A stretch of 62,718 nucleotides of DNA, taken from assembly GCA_045612185.1 (NCBI GenBank), contig JAZKYO010000096.1:1-62718 (forward strand). The letters are read 5' to 3'. This DNA is from RGIG8775 sp045612185. GTDB lineage: Bacteria; Bacillota; Clostridia; Oscillospirales; CAG-272. The translations under genes and the position numbers were made by a program. Of this stretch, positions 41,137 through 48,804 are shown in pieces (position 1 is the stretch's first letter; each line of letters opens with the position of its first letter). The notes beneath the pieces are model-generated. The model ran no database searches. It saw nothing but the letters and a program-made list of their open reading frames with translations, and was not told the DNA's origin.

Positions 41137-41715
41137 TTATTTAATCAAAAAACCTTTTCCGCGGATACTGTAAATTATTTTTTCTCCGCCCGTCTCCAGC
41201 TTTTTTCGCAAAAAGCAAATATAAACATTTACTTTGTTTGAACCATCACAGTCCAAAACTCGATTCGCTTCCTCATAGCTCAAAATTTCGCCGCGCCGCG
41301 CAATCAGCGCCTCAAAAAGCGCAAACTCTGTGGGAGAAAGCGACGTTCTTTTGCCGTAAACAACCGCACTGAGGCTGTTTTTGTCAGCGGCAATGCTGAG
41401 ATTCCTTTTCTTTTTCGGTGTGATCAAAGCTGCTTTTTCGCTGTGCGAACTGCTTAACAGCTTTGACAAAACCGCCCTGAAATCAGTAAGCAAAAAGGGA
41501 TTTGAAAGCCGGTACTCAAAGCCCTCCGCCTCGCCTATAACTATTGTATTAGACGGAGAAAAAGTCTCGACGTCGAAAAAATCGGAATCAACTACGTAAA
41601 CTCGCGCGCCACCCGTAGGTCGGTGGCTTATTTTATACGAAAGTCCCGCACGCTCGGCTTCAAGTGACAACAGCCTTGCGAGATTTCCATCGGCAACTAT
41701 ATTGAGATCAGTCAT
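41137..41715 (-). CDS. OmpR-type winged-helix protein with a degenerate receiver-like N-terminus
   Basis: 192 residues from the ATG at 41715 (GGAGAG upstream). The C-terminal Trans_reg_C domain (about 110-192) has SLSPTEFALFEAL, a recognition helix NKVNVYICFLRKKL and the wing YSIRGKGFLIK. The first 90 residues look like a shrunken receiver: VVDSD where the phospho-Asp strand would be and YRLSNPF resembling the lysine-Pro-Phe switch, with the lysine lacking. It overlaps the anti-sigma gene by eight bases. It may act without phosphorylation. Confidence 0.75.
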   Translation of the reverse strand: MTDLNIVADGNLARLLSLEAERAGLSYKISHRPTGGARVYVVDSDFFDVETFSPSNTIVIGEAEGFEYRLSNPFLLTDFRAVLSKLLSSSHSEKAALITPKKKRNLSIAADKNSLSAVVYGKRTSLSPTEFALFEALIARRGEILSYEEANRVLDCDGSNKVNVYICFLRKKLETGGEKIIYSIRGKGFLIK

Positions 41716-42451
41716 TTTCGCTCTCCGTTTGCTCAAACCAAAGCGATTCATCGTCGCAATAGGGCTTCAGATTCAATGTGCCGCCACTGTTTGACAAAAT
41801 ATACACCTCTCCGTTATACTTGTACTCGTATTTCTCACCGTCAAGAATGGCAACGCCACCCTCAAAAACCACGGTCACCCTTTCACCGTTTAACATTTTG
41901 TTCTGATAGCCCACACCAAACTCAAGCGGGAGTGCGCAATCAACCGTTTCTTCCACAATCTTCTCAGGTTCTTCACGCTCTGCGGGTACAACGACACTTT
42001 CGACAACGTCCTTGATGCCGTCAAGCCCTCCCGAATAGCTGTCGGAATAAATATAATCGTCTTTTGCGTCCATAGACGGCGCAAAATTCTCGGCTTTGTC
42101 CGCGCATTCCAGCTTTACGTCTCCGCCGTTGGCAATTCTGCCGACAAGAGGCGAGCTGACAACCGCAAGCAAAATCACCGCCGCCACGGCAACTCCGCTG
42201 ATTTTGCGGAAATTAATAATTTTTCCGCGCTTTTCGGATTTTATTTTTTTCATCACGCCGTCAAGAATCTCCGTGGGAGCATCCTCGGCGCTGTTTGCAA
42301 GCATTTTATTTACCTTGACAAGCTCGTCGTATATCTTTTTACAGCTTTCGCATTTTTCTATATGAGCGCGTACACGCTCCGACTCGCTCACGTCAAGCTC
42401 GCCGTCGATATATGCGTTCAGTAGATCAAGTATTCTTTCGCAATTTTCCAT
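41708..42451 (-). CDS. zinc-finger anti-sigma factor (zf-HC2)
   Basis: 247 residues. The ZAS motif is complete: C4, H30, C34 and C37 (HIEKCESCKK). One membrane helix follows at about 86-105, then an extracytoplasmic C-terminal sensor region. It should hold the ECF sigma factor encoded 54 bases upstream at the membrane until a redox or envelope cue. AAGGAG lies upstream of the ATG. Confidence 0.88.
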   Translation of the reverse strand: MENCERILDLLNAYIDGELDVSESERVRAHIEKCESCKKIYDELVKVNKMLANSAEDAPTEILDGVMKKIKSEKRGKIINFRKISGVAVAAVILLAVVSSPLVGRIANGGDVKLECADKAENFAPSMDAKDDYIYSDSYSGGLDGIKDVVESVVVPAEREEPEKIVEETVDCALPLEFGVGYQNKMLNGERVTVVFEGGVAILDGEKYEYKYNGEVYILSNSGGTLNLKPYCDDESLWFEQTESEND

Positions 42452-42505
42452 TTTGCTCCGCGCTCCTTTCTAAAATTTTCTTTCCATTATTACAGACGGC
42501 AAAAA

Positions 42506-43066
42506 TCAAAAAAAGTTCCATTCTTTTAAAATTTCTTTTAGTTGTTCTCTGCCTCGGCTTATTCTGCTTTTTACCGTTCCCTCCGGAATATTGAGTAATG
42601 CGGCTATTTCGGCATACGAAAGGTTTTGAAACTCACGCATGATTATTATTTCTTTTGTGGGGGACTGCAAGCTCGACACCGCTCTCCGCACCGCCTCGGC
42701 TTCTTCCTTTTTTCTATAATTTTCCTGCGGATTTTCCTCGGTGTCTATTAGCTCTATTTCTTTTTCCTCGTCGTCAGGAGCTAACGACAGCGAGCTTTTG
42801 GAGTTACGCGACCTCACGTAGTCAATGGCGCAAGTGCGCGTAATTTTAGCTATCCATGTTTTCAGCGACGCCTCACACTTAAAGCCGTCAAGCGTTTTCC
42901 ACAGCTTGAAAAACACCTCTTGCGATATGTCAAGGGCGTCCTCAGCGTTTTTAGCTATATACAGGGCGGAGTTATAAACAGCCTTCTGATAAAGCGCAAC
43001 TATTTCGCCAAAGGCTTTCTCATCGCCTTTTTTAGCGCGCTTTACAAGCAATTCTTCGTTTGTCAT
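42506..43066 (-). CDS. ECF RNA polymerase sigma factor
   Basis: 186 residues. Region 2: LYIAKNAEDALDISQEVF then LKTWIAKITRTCAIDYVR. Region 4: PTKEIIIMREFQNLSYAEIAAL, NIPEGTVKSRISRGREQL. An acidic linker (around 105-125) separates them. It begins 19 bases after dusB, preceded by GGGGAGGAG, and is followed by its ZAS anti-sigma. Distinct from the ECF factor at 20847. Confidence 0.95.
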   Translation of the reverse strand: MTNEELLVKRAKKGDEKAFGEIVALYQKAVYNSALYIAKNAEDALDISQEVFFKLWKTLDGFKCEASLKTWIAKITRTCAIDYVRSRNSKSSLSLAPDDEEKEIELIDTEENPQENYRKKEEAEAVRRAVSSLQSPTKEIIIMREFQNLSYAEIAALLNIPEGTVKSRISRGREQLKEILKEWNFF

Positions 43067-43085
43067 AAGCTCCTCCCCTCCCGTT

Positions 43086-44093
43086 TTATTTTAAGCTTTC
43101 AAGAATTTTCTTCATTTCCTCAAAACTTTTTGCCGAGTTTATCTCGGCACGTGCCTTGGTTGCGCCCGACATACCTTTTGTGTACCACGAAAGGTGCTTT
43201 CGGCTCTCGGCTATGGCGATATACTCGCCTTTTTCCTCTATCATCTGTTCTATCTGGCAAAGCGCCTCGCCAAGCCGCTCTCCCACGCTTGGAGGCGTAT
43301 AAGCGCGTCCGTCAAGCCTTGCCTTTATCTCCTCGAATATCCACGGATTTCCAAGCGCTCCGCGGGCTATCATCACTCCGTCGCACTCGGTCTCCTCAAA
43401 CATTCTTATAGCGTCGTCGGCAGAATAGATATCACCGTTTCCCACCACGGGTACCGAAACCGCCTTTTTTACAGCGGCTATTACCTTATTGTCCGACGAC
43501 GGTGCATACATCTGCTGTCTTGTGCGCCCATGCACCGCAATAAGCGACACGCCCGATGCTTCAAGAATTTTTGCCATTTCGGGAGCGTTGACACTGTTTT
43601 CGTCCCACCCCGCGCGTATCTTTACGGTTACAGGTAACTTTACGGCATCAACCACCGCGCGGACTATCTCACCCGCAAGAGCAGGGTTCTTCATCAGCGC
43701 GCTTCCCTCTCCGTTGCCCACTACCTTGTGCACGGGGCAACCCATATTGATGTCGATTGCCGCAGGCTTTGTGTCGCTTGCGCACCCCATATAGCTCATG
43801 CTTTCGATAAGCGACGCCGCGCGAGCCATAAACTCGGGCTCACTTCCGAAAAGCTGTATTGCCATAGGCATTTCATATTTGTAAACCGAGGCAAGCGGCG
43901 CAGTCTTTACCTTTTCCTGCTTTTTGGTAAACTGCTCGTAGCAAAGCGCTTTTGCCGAAACCATTTCGCTGACGGTATATTCAGCTCCGTGCTTGCGGCA
44001 GATATCGCGGAACGCTCTGTCGCTTACCCCCGCAAGCGGCGCGAGAAAAAGCCCGTGCGCAAGCGTGTAATTTCCTATTTTTATATTACTCAT
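43086..44093 (-). CDS. dusB: tRNA-dihydrouridine synthase
   Basis: 335 residues. FMN TIM barrel: LAPLAGVSDRAFRDI, IDINMGCPVHKV (the catalytic cysteine region), ITVK-like PVTVKIRAGWDE, AVHGRTRQQMY, VVGNGDI and DGVMIARGALGNPWIF. It reduces uridines in the tRNA D-loop. Head of the leftward sigma/anti-sigma run; GGAG precedes the ATG. Confidence 0.95.
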   Translation of the reverse strand: MSNIKIGNYTLAHGLFLAPLAGVSDRAFRDICRKHGAEYTVSEMVSAKALCYEQFTKKQEKVKTAPLASVYKYEMPMAIQLFGSEPEFMARAASLIESMSYMGCASDTKPAAIDINMGCPVHKVVGNGEGSALMKNPALAGEIVRAVVDAVKLPVTVKIRAGWDENSVNAPEMAKILEASGVSLIAVHGRTRQQMYAPSSDNKVIAAVKKAVSVPVVGNGDIYSADDAIRMFEETECDGVMIARGALGNPWIFEEIKARLDGRAYTPPSVGERLGEALCQIEQMIEEKGEYIAIAESRKHLSWYTKGMSGATKARAEINSAKSFEEMKKILESLK

Positions 44094-44192
44094 CGTTATC
44101 TCCGAAATCTATTCTTGTAAATATGATACCACAACCGAGCAAAAAAGTCAACGAGTAAAAACAACCGCTCGCAAAAATTTACTTTTGGCGTA

Positions 44193-44222
44193 AAAAAGCG
44201 ACTGAATTTTCAGTCGCTTTTT
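44193..44222. terminator. hairpin in the dusB-LRR divergent region
   Basis: Stem AAAAGCGACTGAA / TTCAGTCGCTTTT with T-runs both ways. It is unexpected between two divergent genes; no gene that it would serve is seen in 44094-44370. Confidence 0.65.
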
Positions 44223-44297
44223 CTTCTCGCGACTCGCTTTTTAGGCGGGTCGTCGTTTTGCCGTCACCCTTTGGCAGATAGCGTCGAGCGTTTTTTA

Positions 44298-44325
44298 TTG
44301 ATTTTGGGGATAAAACTGATATAAT
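44298..44325 (+). promoter_or_regulatory. promoter of the LRR protein gene
   Basis: TTGATT, 16-bp spacer, TATAAT (44320-44325). Confidence 0.6.
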
Positions 44326-44370
44326 CGTCTTACGGGATTTCCCGAAAATTCATAAGGATGGTGAAAAAAC

Positions 44371-45231
44371 ATGAGTAAACCCACAATCTTAAAGGCAATT
44401 CCGATAGTCCTGCTGTTGACGCTTTGTCTTATTCTTGGCGGAATTATGTTAGCCAAAAACGCAACCGCTCCGACAATCCCCACAATGGCCGACGGAAACG
44501 AAACCGATGAAAGCACCGCGCCGCCCGAGGACGCATTGTCCCACGACCAAAGTGCCGACGAAACCAAGCCCCAAGAGACCGAGCCCAAAGAAACCGAACC
44601 GCCCGAAACCGAGCCTGTGGTAATAGCAAGTGAGGGGCTTGAATTTACGAGTCTTGGAAACGGCACCTGCTACATTTCAGGCGTAGGAAGCTGCCGCGAC
44701 AGCTTTATTATTCTTCCCGAAACCTCAGCTTACGGCGAAAAAGTTATCGGAATAGGCGATTACGCCTTCCGGAACTGCAAATTCGTCAAGTGCGTGGAGC
44801 TTAACGAAAACATTAAATTCGTGGGCGCATACGCCTTTTACGGCACCGAGATAGTAAACGCGTACATTCCCCCGGAGCTTGAGCAGATTGGCGACTTTGC
44901 GTTTTGCAACTGCCCCGAGCTTGAAAACATTACCGTAGACACCGCAAACAGCATTTACAGTGACATTAACGGAATCCTCTACAACAAAAACGCCGACACG
45001 ATTATCTGTTACCCTGCGGGCAAGACCGAAAGCGAGCTGTTTATTTCCTCGGAGGTCAGAGAAATAAAGACTATGGCTTTCTACGAATGCGATTTTCTAA
45101 AAATCATAAACTTTGACGGCGCGGTGTCCTCTTTCCGCAGAATAAAGGTAGGAGCGGGCAACGAAACCTTTGAAAACGCGGTTGTAACCTACGTTTCGGG
45201 AAATAATCAGACCTCGAGTGCCGAGAAGTGA
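44371..45231 (+). CDS. membrane-anchored leucine-rich-repeat (BspA-type) surface protein
   Basis: 286 residues. One N-terminal membrane helix (about 9-28), a low-complexity Thr/Glu/Pro linker (35-80) like that of the deacetylase lipoprotein, then about four LRR_5 repeats, for example IGIGDYAFRNCKFVKCVELN and QIGDFAFCNCPELENITV. Treponema/Clostridia BspA-like proteins are surface binding proteins; the ligand is unknown. Single gene with its own promoter; ends before the mrnC promoter. Confidence 0.85.
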   Translation: MSKPTILKAIPIVLLLTLCLILGGIMLAKNATAPTIPTMADGNETDESTAPPEDALSHDQSADETKPQETEPKETEPPETEPVVIASEGLEFTSLGNGTCYISGVGSCRDSFIILPETSAYGEKVIGIGDYAFRNCKFVKCVELNENIKFVGAYAFYGTEIVNAYIPPELEQIGDFAFCNCPELENITVDTANSIYSDINGILYNKNADTIICYPAGKTESELFISSEVREIKTMAFYECDFLKIINFDGAVSSFRRIKVGAGNETFENAVVTYVSGNNQTSSAEK

Positions 45232-45260
45232 TTGACAAATTCTCCATACTGTGGTAAAAT
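45232..45260 (+). promoter_or_regulatory. promoter of mrnC-cyclophilin-flavoreductase
   Basis: TTGACA, 17-bp spacer, TAAAAT (45255-45260), starting at the stop of the LRR gene. Confidence 0.75.
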
Positions 45261-45304
45261 ATACAAGGTTATCTCGTTGGATAAAGTTGGAGGGTTAATG
45301 CTTA

Positions 45305-45685
45305 ATGGAAATCAGACTTAACGAGTTGAGTCAATCGGCACTCGCCTACCTTGGCGACAGCGTAATGGAGCTGTGCGTGCGCTCAATGCTTGTAAAAAAG
45401 GGCTATTCAAAGTCCAAAAAGCTGAACGCGGCGGCGCTTGAATACGTTACCGCCCCCGCACAGGCTCGCGCGGCTGAAAGGCTGTTGCCATACCTTAGCG
45501 AGGAAGAAAAAGAGGTCTATCAAAGAGGCCGAAACTCCTCGGTAAACAACGTGCCCAAAAGCGCAAGCTGCGGTGAGTACAAGTCGGCAACGGGGCTTGA
45601 GGCTCTGTTCGGCTACCTCTATCTGGCGCAAAGACAAGACCGCATTGACGAGCTTTTTTCCCTTGCGTATCCCGACGAGACCTAA
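45305..45685 (+). CDS. mrnC: mini-ribonuclease III
   Basis: 126 residues, the short RNase III domain without a dsRNA-binding domain. The signature LAYLGDSVMELCVRSML holds the catalytic acidic residues, and a second acidic patch is in GLEALFGYLYL. It matures 23S rRNA ends. Odd point: a seven-codon reading frame (45298-45321) starts nearer the GGAGG and overlaps the mrnC start in another frame, so initiation may be shared. First gene of a three-gene unit. Confidence 0.94.
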   Translation: MEIRLNELSQSALAYLGDSVMELCVRSMLVKKGYSKSKKLNAAALEYVTAPAQARAAERLLPYLSEEEKEVYQRGRNSSVNNVPKSASCGEYKSATGLEALFGYLYLAQRQDRIDELFSLAYPDET

Positions 45686-45707
45686 ACAAACAGCGGAGGA
45701 ACAGAAA

Positions 45708-46214
45708 ATGAACAATCCAAAAGTAAAAATCACAGTAAAAAATCTTGGCACTATGCTCGCCGAGCTTTACCCCGAATTTGCCCCCAAGACGGTAGAAAAC
45801 TTTGTTAAGCTTGTAAAAGAGGGCTTTTACGAAGGACTTATTTTCCACAGAGTAATTCCCGGATTTATGATTCAGGGCGGTGGATTTGACACAAATTACG
45901 AGCAAAAAGAGGCTGGCTCCATCGTGGGCGAGTTCAGAGCAAACGGATTTGCGCAGAACACACTCAAGCACACACGCGGAGTTCTTTCCATGGCAAGAAC
46001 AATGGATCCCAACTCGGCAAGCTCGCAGATTTTCGTTATGCATAACGATTCTCCTCACCTTGACGGTCAGTACGCCGCGTTCGGAAAGGTTATAGAGGGT
46101 GACGAGATAATCGACAAGATCGCTTTCGTAGAGACCACAACGAAGATGTTCTACTATCAGGACTGGCCGGTTGAGGACGTGATCATCGAAAAGATGGAGC
46201 TTGTTGAGGAATAA
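45708..46214 (+). CDS. cyclophilin-type peptidyl-prolyl cis-trans isomerase
   Basis: 168 residues from the ATG at 45708 with GGAGG eight bases upstream. Core motifs: TVENFVKLVKEGFYEGLIFHRVIPGFMIQGG, GVLSMARTMDPNSASSQIFV and DGQYAAFGKVIEG. No signal peptide, so a cytoplasmic folding catalyst. Lies between mrnC and the flavoreductase gene, two bases before the latter. Confidence 0.96.
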   Translation: MNNPKVKITVKNLGTMLAELYPEFAPKTVENFVKLVKEGFYEGLIFHRVIPGFMIQGGGFDTNYEQKEAGSIVGEFRANGFAQNTLKHTRGVLSMARTMDPNSASSQIFVMHNDSPHLDGQYAAFGKVIEGDEIIDKIAFVETTTKMFYYQDWPVEDVIIEKMELVEE

Positions 46215-46216
46215 CC

Positions 46217-46810
46217 GTGAAAAAGGTAAAATGGAAAGGCGGCACATTGCTTGCCCCCGTGCCCCCCGTTATGGTAAGCTGCGGTGATATGGAAAACTCC
46301 AATATCATCACGGTGGCGTGGACGGGTATAATTAACAGCGACCCGCCCAAGACCTACATTTCGGTGCGCCCCTCAAGACATTCCTACAATATAATCAAGG
46401 AGCGCGGCGAGTTTGTTATAAACCTTACGCCCTCCCGCCTTGTGAGAAGCGCTGACTACTGCGGAATATTTACGGGCAAAAACGTAGACAAATTCGCAAA
46501 GTGCAACTTAAATAAGGAAGAAGCCAACGAGATATCCGCGCCTCTTATTGCCGAATGTCCCGTAGCGCTTGAATGTAAGGTTTGCGATATAGTTCCGCTT
46601 GGAACGCACGATATGTTTATTGCCGACATAGTGGCGGTTGACATTGACGAAAGCCTGATTGACGAAAAAGGCAAGCTTCACCTTGAAAAGGCTGGGCTTA
46701 CCGCCTACGCACACGGCGATTATTTCGCTCTCGGCAAAAAGATAGGCAGCTTTGGCTTTTCGGCAAAGAAAAAGAACTCAAAAAAAAGCGGAATGAAAAA
46801 GAAGAAATAA
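46217..46810 (+). CDS. flavin reductase-like domain protein
   Basis: 197 residues, GTG start. FMN-binding split-barrel: SNIITVAWTGIINSDPP, then ISVRPSRHSYNIIKE and FVINLTPSRLV. C-terminal tail is lysine-rich (last 15 residues). Relatives bind FMN and reduce flavins or serve as redox carriers in anaerobes. Ends the mrnC unit before a convergent terminator. Confidence 0.92.
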   Translation: MKKVKWKGGTLLAPVPPVMVSCGDMENSNIITVAWTGIINSDPPKTYISVRPSRHSYNIIKERGEFVINLTPSRLVRSADYCGIFTGKNVDKFAKCNLNKEEANEISAPLIAECPVALECKVCDIVPLGTHDMFIADIVAVDIDESLIDEKGKLHLEKAGLTAYAHGDYFALGKKIGSFGFSAKKKNSKKSGMKKKK

Positions 46811-46814
46811 AAAT

Positions 46815-46853
46815 TAAACGGAGCTGATTCATTAAGAATACAGCTCCGTTTTC
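46815..46853. terminator. terminator between the flavoreductase and spoVAE genes
   Basis: Stem AACGGAGCTG / CAGCTCCGTT with TTTTCTATTT on the + strand, between convergent genes. Confidence 0.75.
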
Positions 46854-47206
46854 TATTTCGTCTTGCTTTTAAAAACAAGCGAGGCGAGAAAGCCAAAACA
46901 GATTGCCGCCGCGGTGCCTCCCGCGGCGGCGGTAAGCCCGCCCGTAAGCGCTCCGAGAAGCCCTTGCTTATCAACCGCCTCCTTTACGCCCTTGGAAATC
47001 AAGTACCCAAATCCCGTAAGCGGGGTAGTTGCGCCTGCCCCCGCAAACTCAACAAGCGGCTTATACACGCCCACAGCACCCAGAATAACCCCCACAACCA
47101 CGTAGCACACCAATATTCTCGCAGGTGTAAGCTTGGTTTTGTCTATCAATATCTGGGCGGCAACGCAAAACAGACCGCCCACAACAAATGCCCAAAAATA
47201 ATTCAT
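46853..47206 (-). CDS. spoVAE: stage V sporulation protein AE
   Basis: 117 residues with four predicted membrane helices. The family core PLVEFAGAGATTPLTGFGYLISKGVKEAV is intact. It is a membrane part of the SpoVA channel that moves calcium-dipicolinate into and out of spores. The ATG overlaps the spoVAD stop by one base (TAATG). spoVAC, normally upstream of spoVAD, is not here. Confidence 0.95.
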   Translation of the reverse strand: MNYFWAFVVGGLFCVAAQILIDKTKLTPARILVCYVVVGVILGAVGVYKPLVEFAGAGATTPLTGFGYLISKGVKEAVDKQGLLGALTGGLTAAAGGTAAAICFGFLASLVFKSKTK

Positions 47207-48195
47207 TATCCTCTCCTGATATTAATCAAATGCGCAACGGCGGGAATAGCCTGCCCTTGCATTATACTCATGGGACTCATCATAGCCCCCGTTGCCATAA
47301 GCAGAATATTTCCAAGCTCACCGCTTTCAATTTTAGGCAACAGATAAGAGGCGGTAACGGTAGCCGCGCAGCCGCACCCCGATCCGCCCGCGTGCTTATC
47401 CTGCGTGGCTTTGGAATAAATAAGCATTCCACAATCGGTGTAATTATTTCTTATATCCTTCCCATCTGCAAGCATAAGGTCGCAGAGAATCGCACCCCCC
47501 TCATAGCCGAGGTCGCCCGAAACTATAAGGTCGTAATCGAGGGGGGAAGTCCCCGACTCACAAAAAAACCTTGAAAGGGTATTTGCCGCCGCAGGTGCCA
47601 TTGCCGCCCCCATATTTGAGGCGTCTCTTATTCCCTTTTCCACCACGATTCCCGGAAGTGCGGATTTTATCCGCGCCTTACCGCCGTTTCCGATAATAAA
47701 CGCTCCCGCGCCCGTTACCGTCCACTGCGCCGTTGGCGCTCTTTGCGCACCGTACTCAACGGGGCTTCTATACTGTCTTTCGGCACTGCAATAATGCGAG
47801 GACACCACCACGGCAGCCTTTTCGGCATGCCCCGCGCTTTGGTATACCGACGCGAGAATAAGCCCTTCTACCGAGGTGGAACATGCACCGTAAAGCCCAA
47901 AAAACGGGATATCGTACTCAAGTAAGCCGTAAGCCGAAGCAGTGCATTGATTAAGCAGATCGCCCGCATACATTGCGCCTATATCACCTACCTCAAGCCC
48001 CGCTTTTTTCATTGCCAACGCAAGCGCCCGTCTTTGCATCTCGCTTTCGGCTTTTTCCCAAGTATCCGCCCCAAAATAATCGCTCTCGTCGTGCATATCA
48101 AAGCATTGTCCGAGAGGTCCCGCATATTCGTTGCCGCCAACCACCGACGCCGACATCTCAATACCCGAGCTAAGCTCAATAATACCCTTTGCCAT
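47206..48195 (-). CDS. spoVAD: stage V sporulation protein AD
   Basis: 329 residues from the ATG at 48195 (GGAGGT upstream). Thiolase-like fold with GACSTSVEGLILAS in place of the thiolase active-site region, VSGDLGYEGG, and a C-terminal HAGGSGCGCAATV segment. It binds dipicolinic acid in the spore inner membrane with SpoVAC and SpoVAE. Divergent from the marR gene. Confidence 0.95.
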   Translation of the reverse strand: MAKGIIELSSGIEMSASVVGGNEYAGPLGQCFDMHDESDYFGADTWEKAESEMQRRALALAMKKAGLEVGDIGAMYAGDLLNQCTASAYGLLEYDIPFFGLYGACSTSVEGLILASVYQSAGHAEKAAVVVSSHYCSAERQYRSPVEYGAQRAPTAQWTVTGAGAFIIGNGGKARIKSALPGIVVEKGIRDASNMGAAMAPAAANTLSRFFCESGTSPLDYDLIVSGDLGYEGGAILCDLMLADGKDIRNNYTDCGMLIYSKATQDKHAGGSGCGCAATVTASYLLPKIESGELGNILLMATGAMMSPMSIMQGQAIPAVAHLINIRRG

Positions 48196-48262
48196 CGTTA
48201 CCTCCATTTTATTTTTATCACATATAATTTGCGCATTTTTGTAATTATTTATACGCAAACGC

Positions 48263-48291
48263 TTGACAAAAAGGTAATGAGATGCTATAAT
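48263..48291 (+). promoter_or_regulatory. consensus promoter of the marR-ABC operon
   Basis: TTGACA, 17-bp spacer, TATAAT (48286-48291), a perfect sigma-A-type promoter whose -10 touches the operator palindrome. Confidence 0.9.
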
Positions 48292-48324
48292 GGTTGCAGA
48301 GGCAACTGTTGCACTTGCAACCAT
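48290..48324. promoter_or_regulatory. 35-bp interrupted palindrome, likely MarR operator
   Basis: Outer arms ATGGTTGCA (48290-48298) and TGCAACCAT (48316-48324), inner arms GCAAC and GTTGC, all centred on 48307. Only three base pairs mismatch. Overlaps the -10 end and transcription start of the marR promoter, ideal for repression by the encoded MarR dimer. Confidence 0.8.
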
Positions 48325-48364
48325 TTGCCAACATAACAGTTTTTTATTGACAACGGAGGTAAAA

Positions 48365-48802
48365 ATGCCATCTTTCAGCAGAAATATTAACGTAATATCG
48401 CGTTGCGCGGCGGCGTACAGAACCGAGAGGCTTGAAGGCAGTGGAATCTCAGCCGCCCACTACTTCTACATTATCGCGATTTGCAAAAACCCCGGAATAT
48501 CCCAAGACAAGCTTGCTAAAAAGCTATACATAAACAAAAGCAGTGTCGCACGCGCCCTGCAAACGCTTGAAAACGACGGATTTATCAAGCGCAATCAAAG
48601 CGACACCGACCGCAGAATAACGCTTGTTTACCCCACCGACAAAGCCAACGAGACCCTTCCGAAAATCCTTGAGGTAAGCAGTAGTTGGCATCAATTTCTT
48701 GCCGAGGCGCTTGACGCGGACGAGCGTGAAAACTTTATGATTTTACTTGAAAAAATCACCAATAGAGCTACAAGCTACATCGATGAAAAAGCGGAGGACT
48801 GA
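48365..48802 (+). CDS. MarR-family transcriptional regulator
   Basis: 145 residues from the ATG at 48365 (GGAGG five bases before). Winged helix with GISQDKLAKKLYINKSSVARAL as recognition region and SDTDRRITLVYPT as wing. It should repress its own operon through the 35-bp palindrome at 48290 and release it on binding a ligand, so the two ABC half-transporters that follow are probably an induced drug or metabolite exporter. Two bases separate it from the first ABC gene. Confidence 0.94.
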   Translation: MPSFSRNINVISRCAAAYRTERLEGSGISAAHYFYIIAICKNPGISQDKLAKKLYINKSSVARALQTLENDGFIKRNQSDTDRRITLVYPTDKANETLPKILEVSSSWHQFLAEALDADERENFMILLEKITNRATSYIDEKAED

Positions 48803-48804
48803 AT

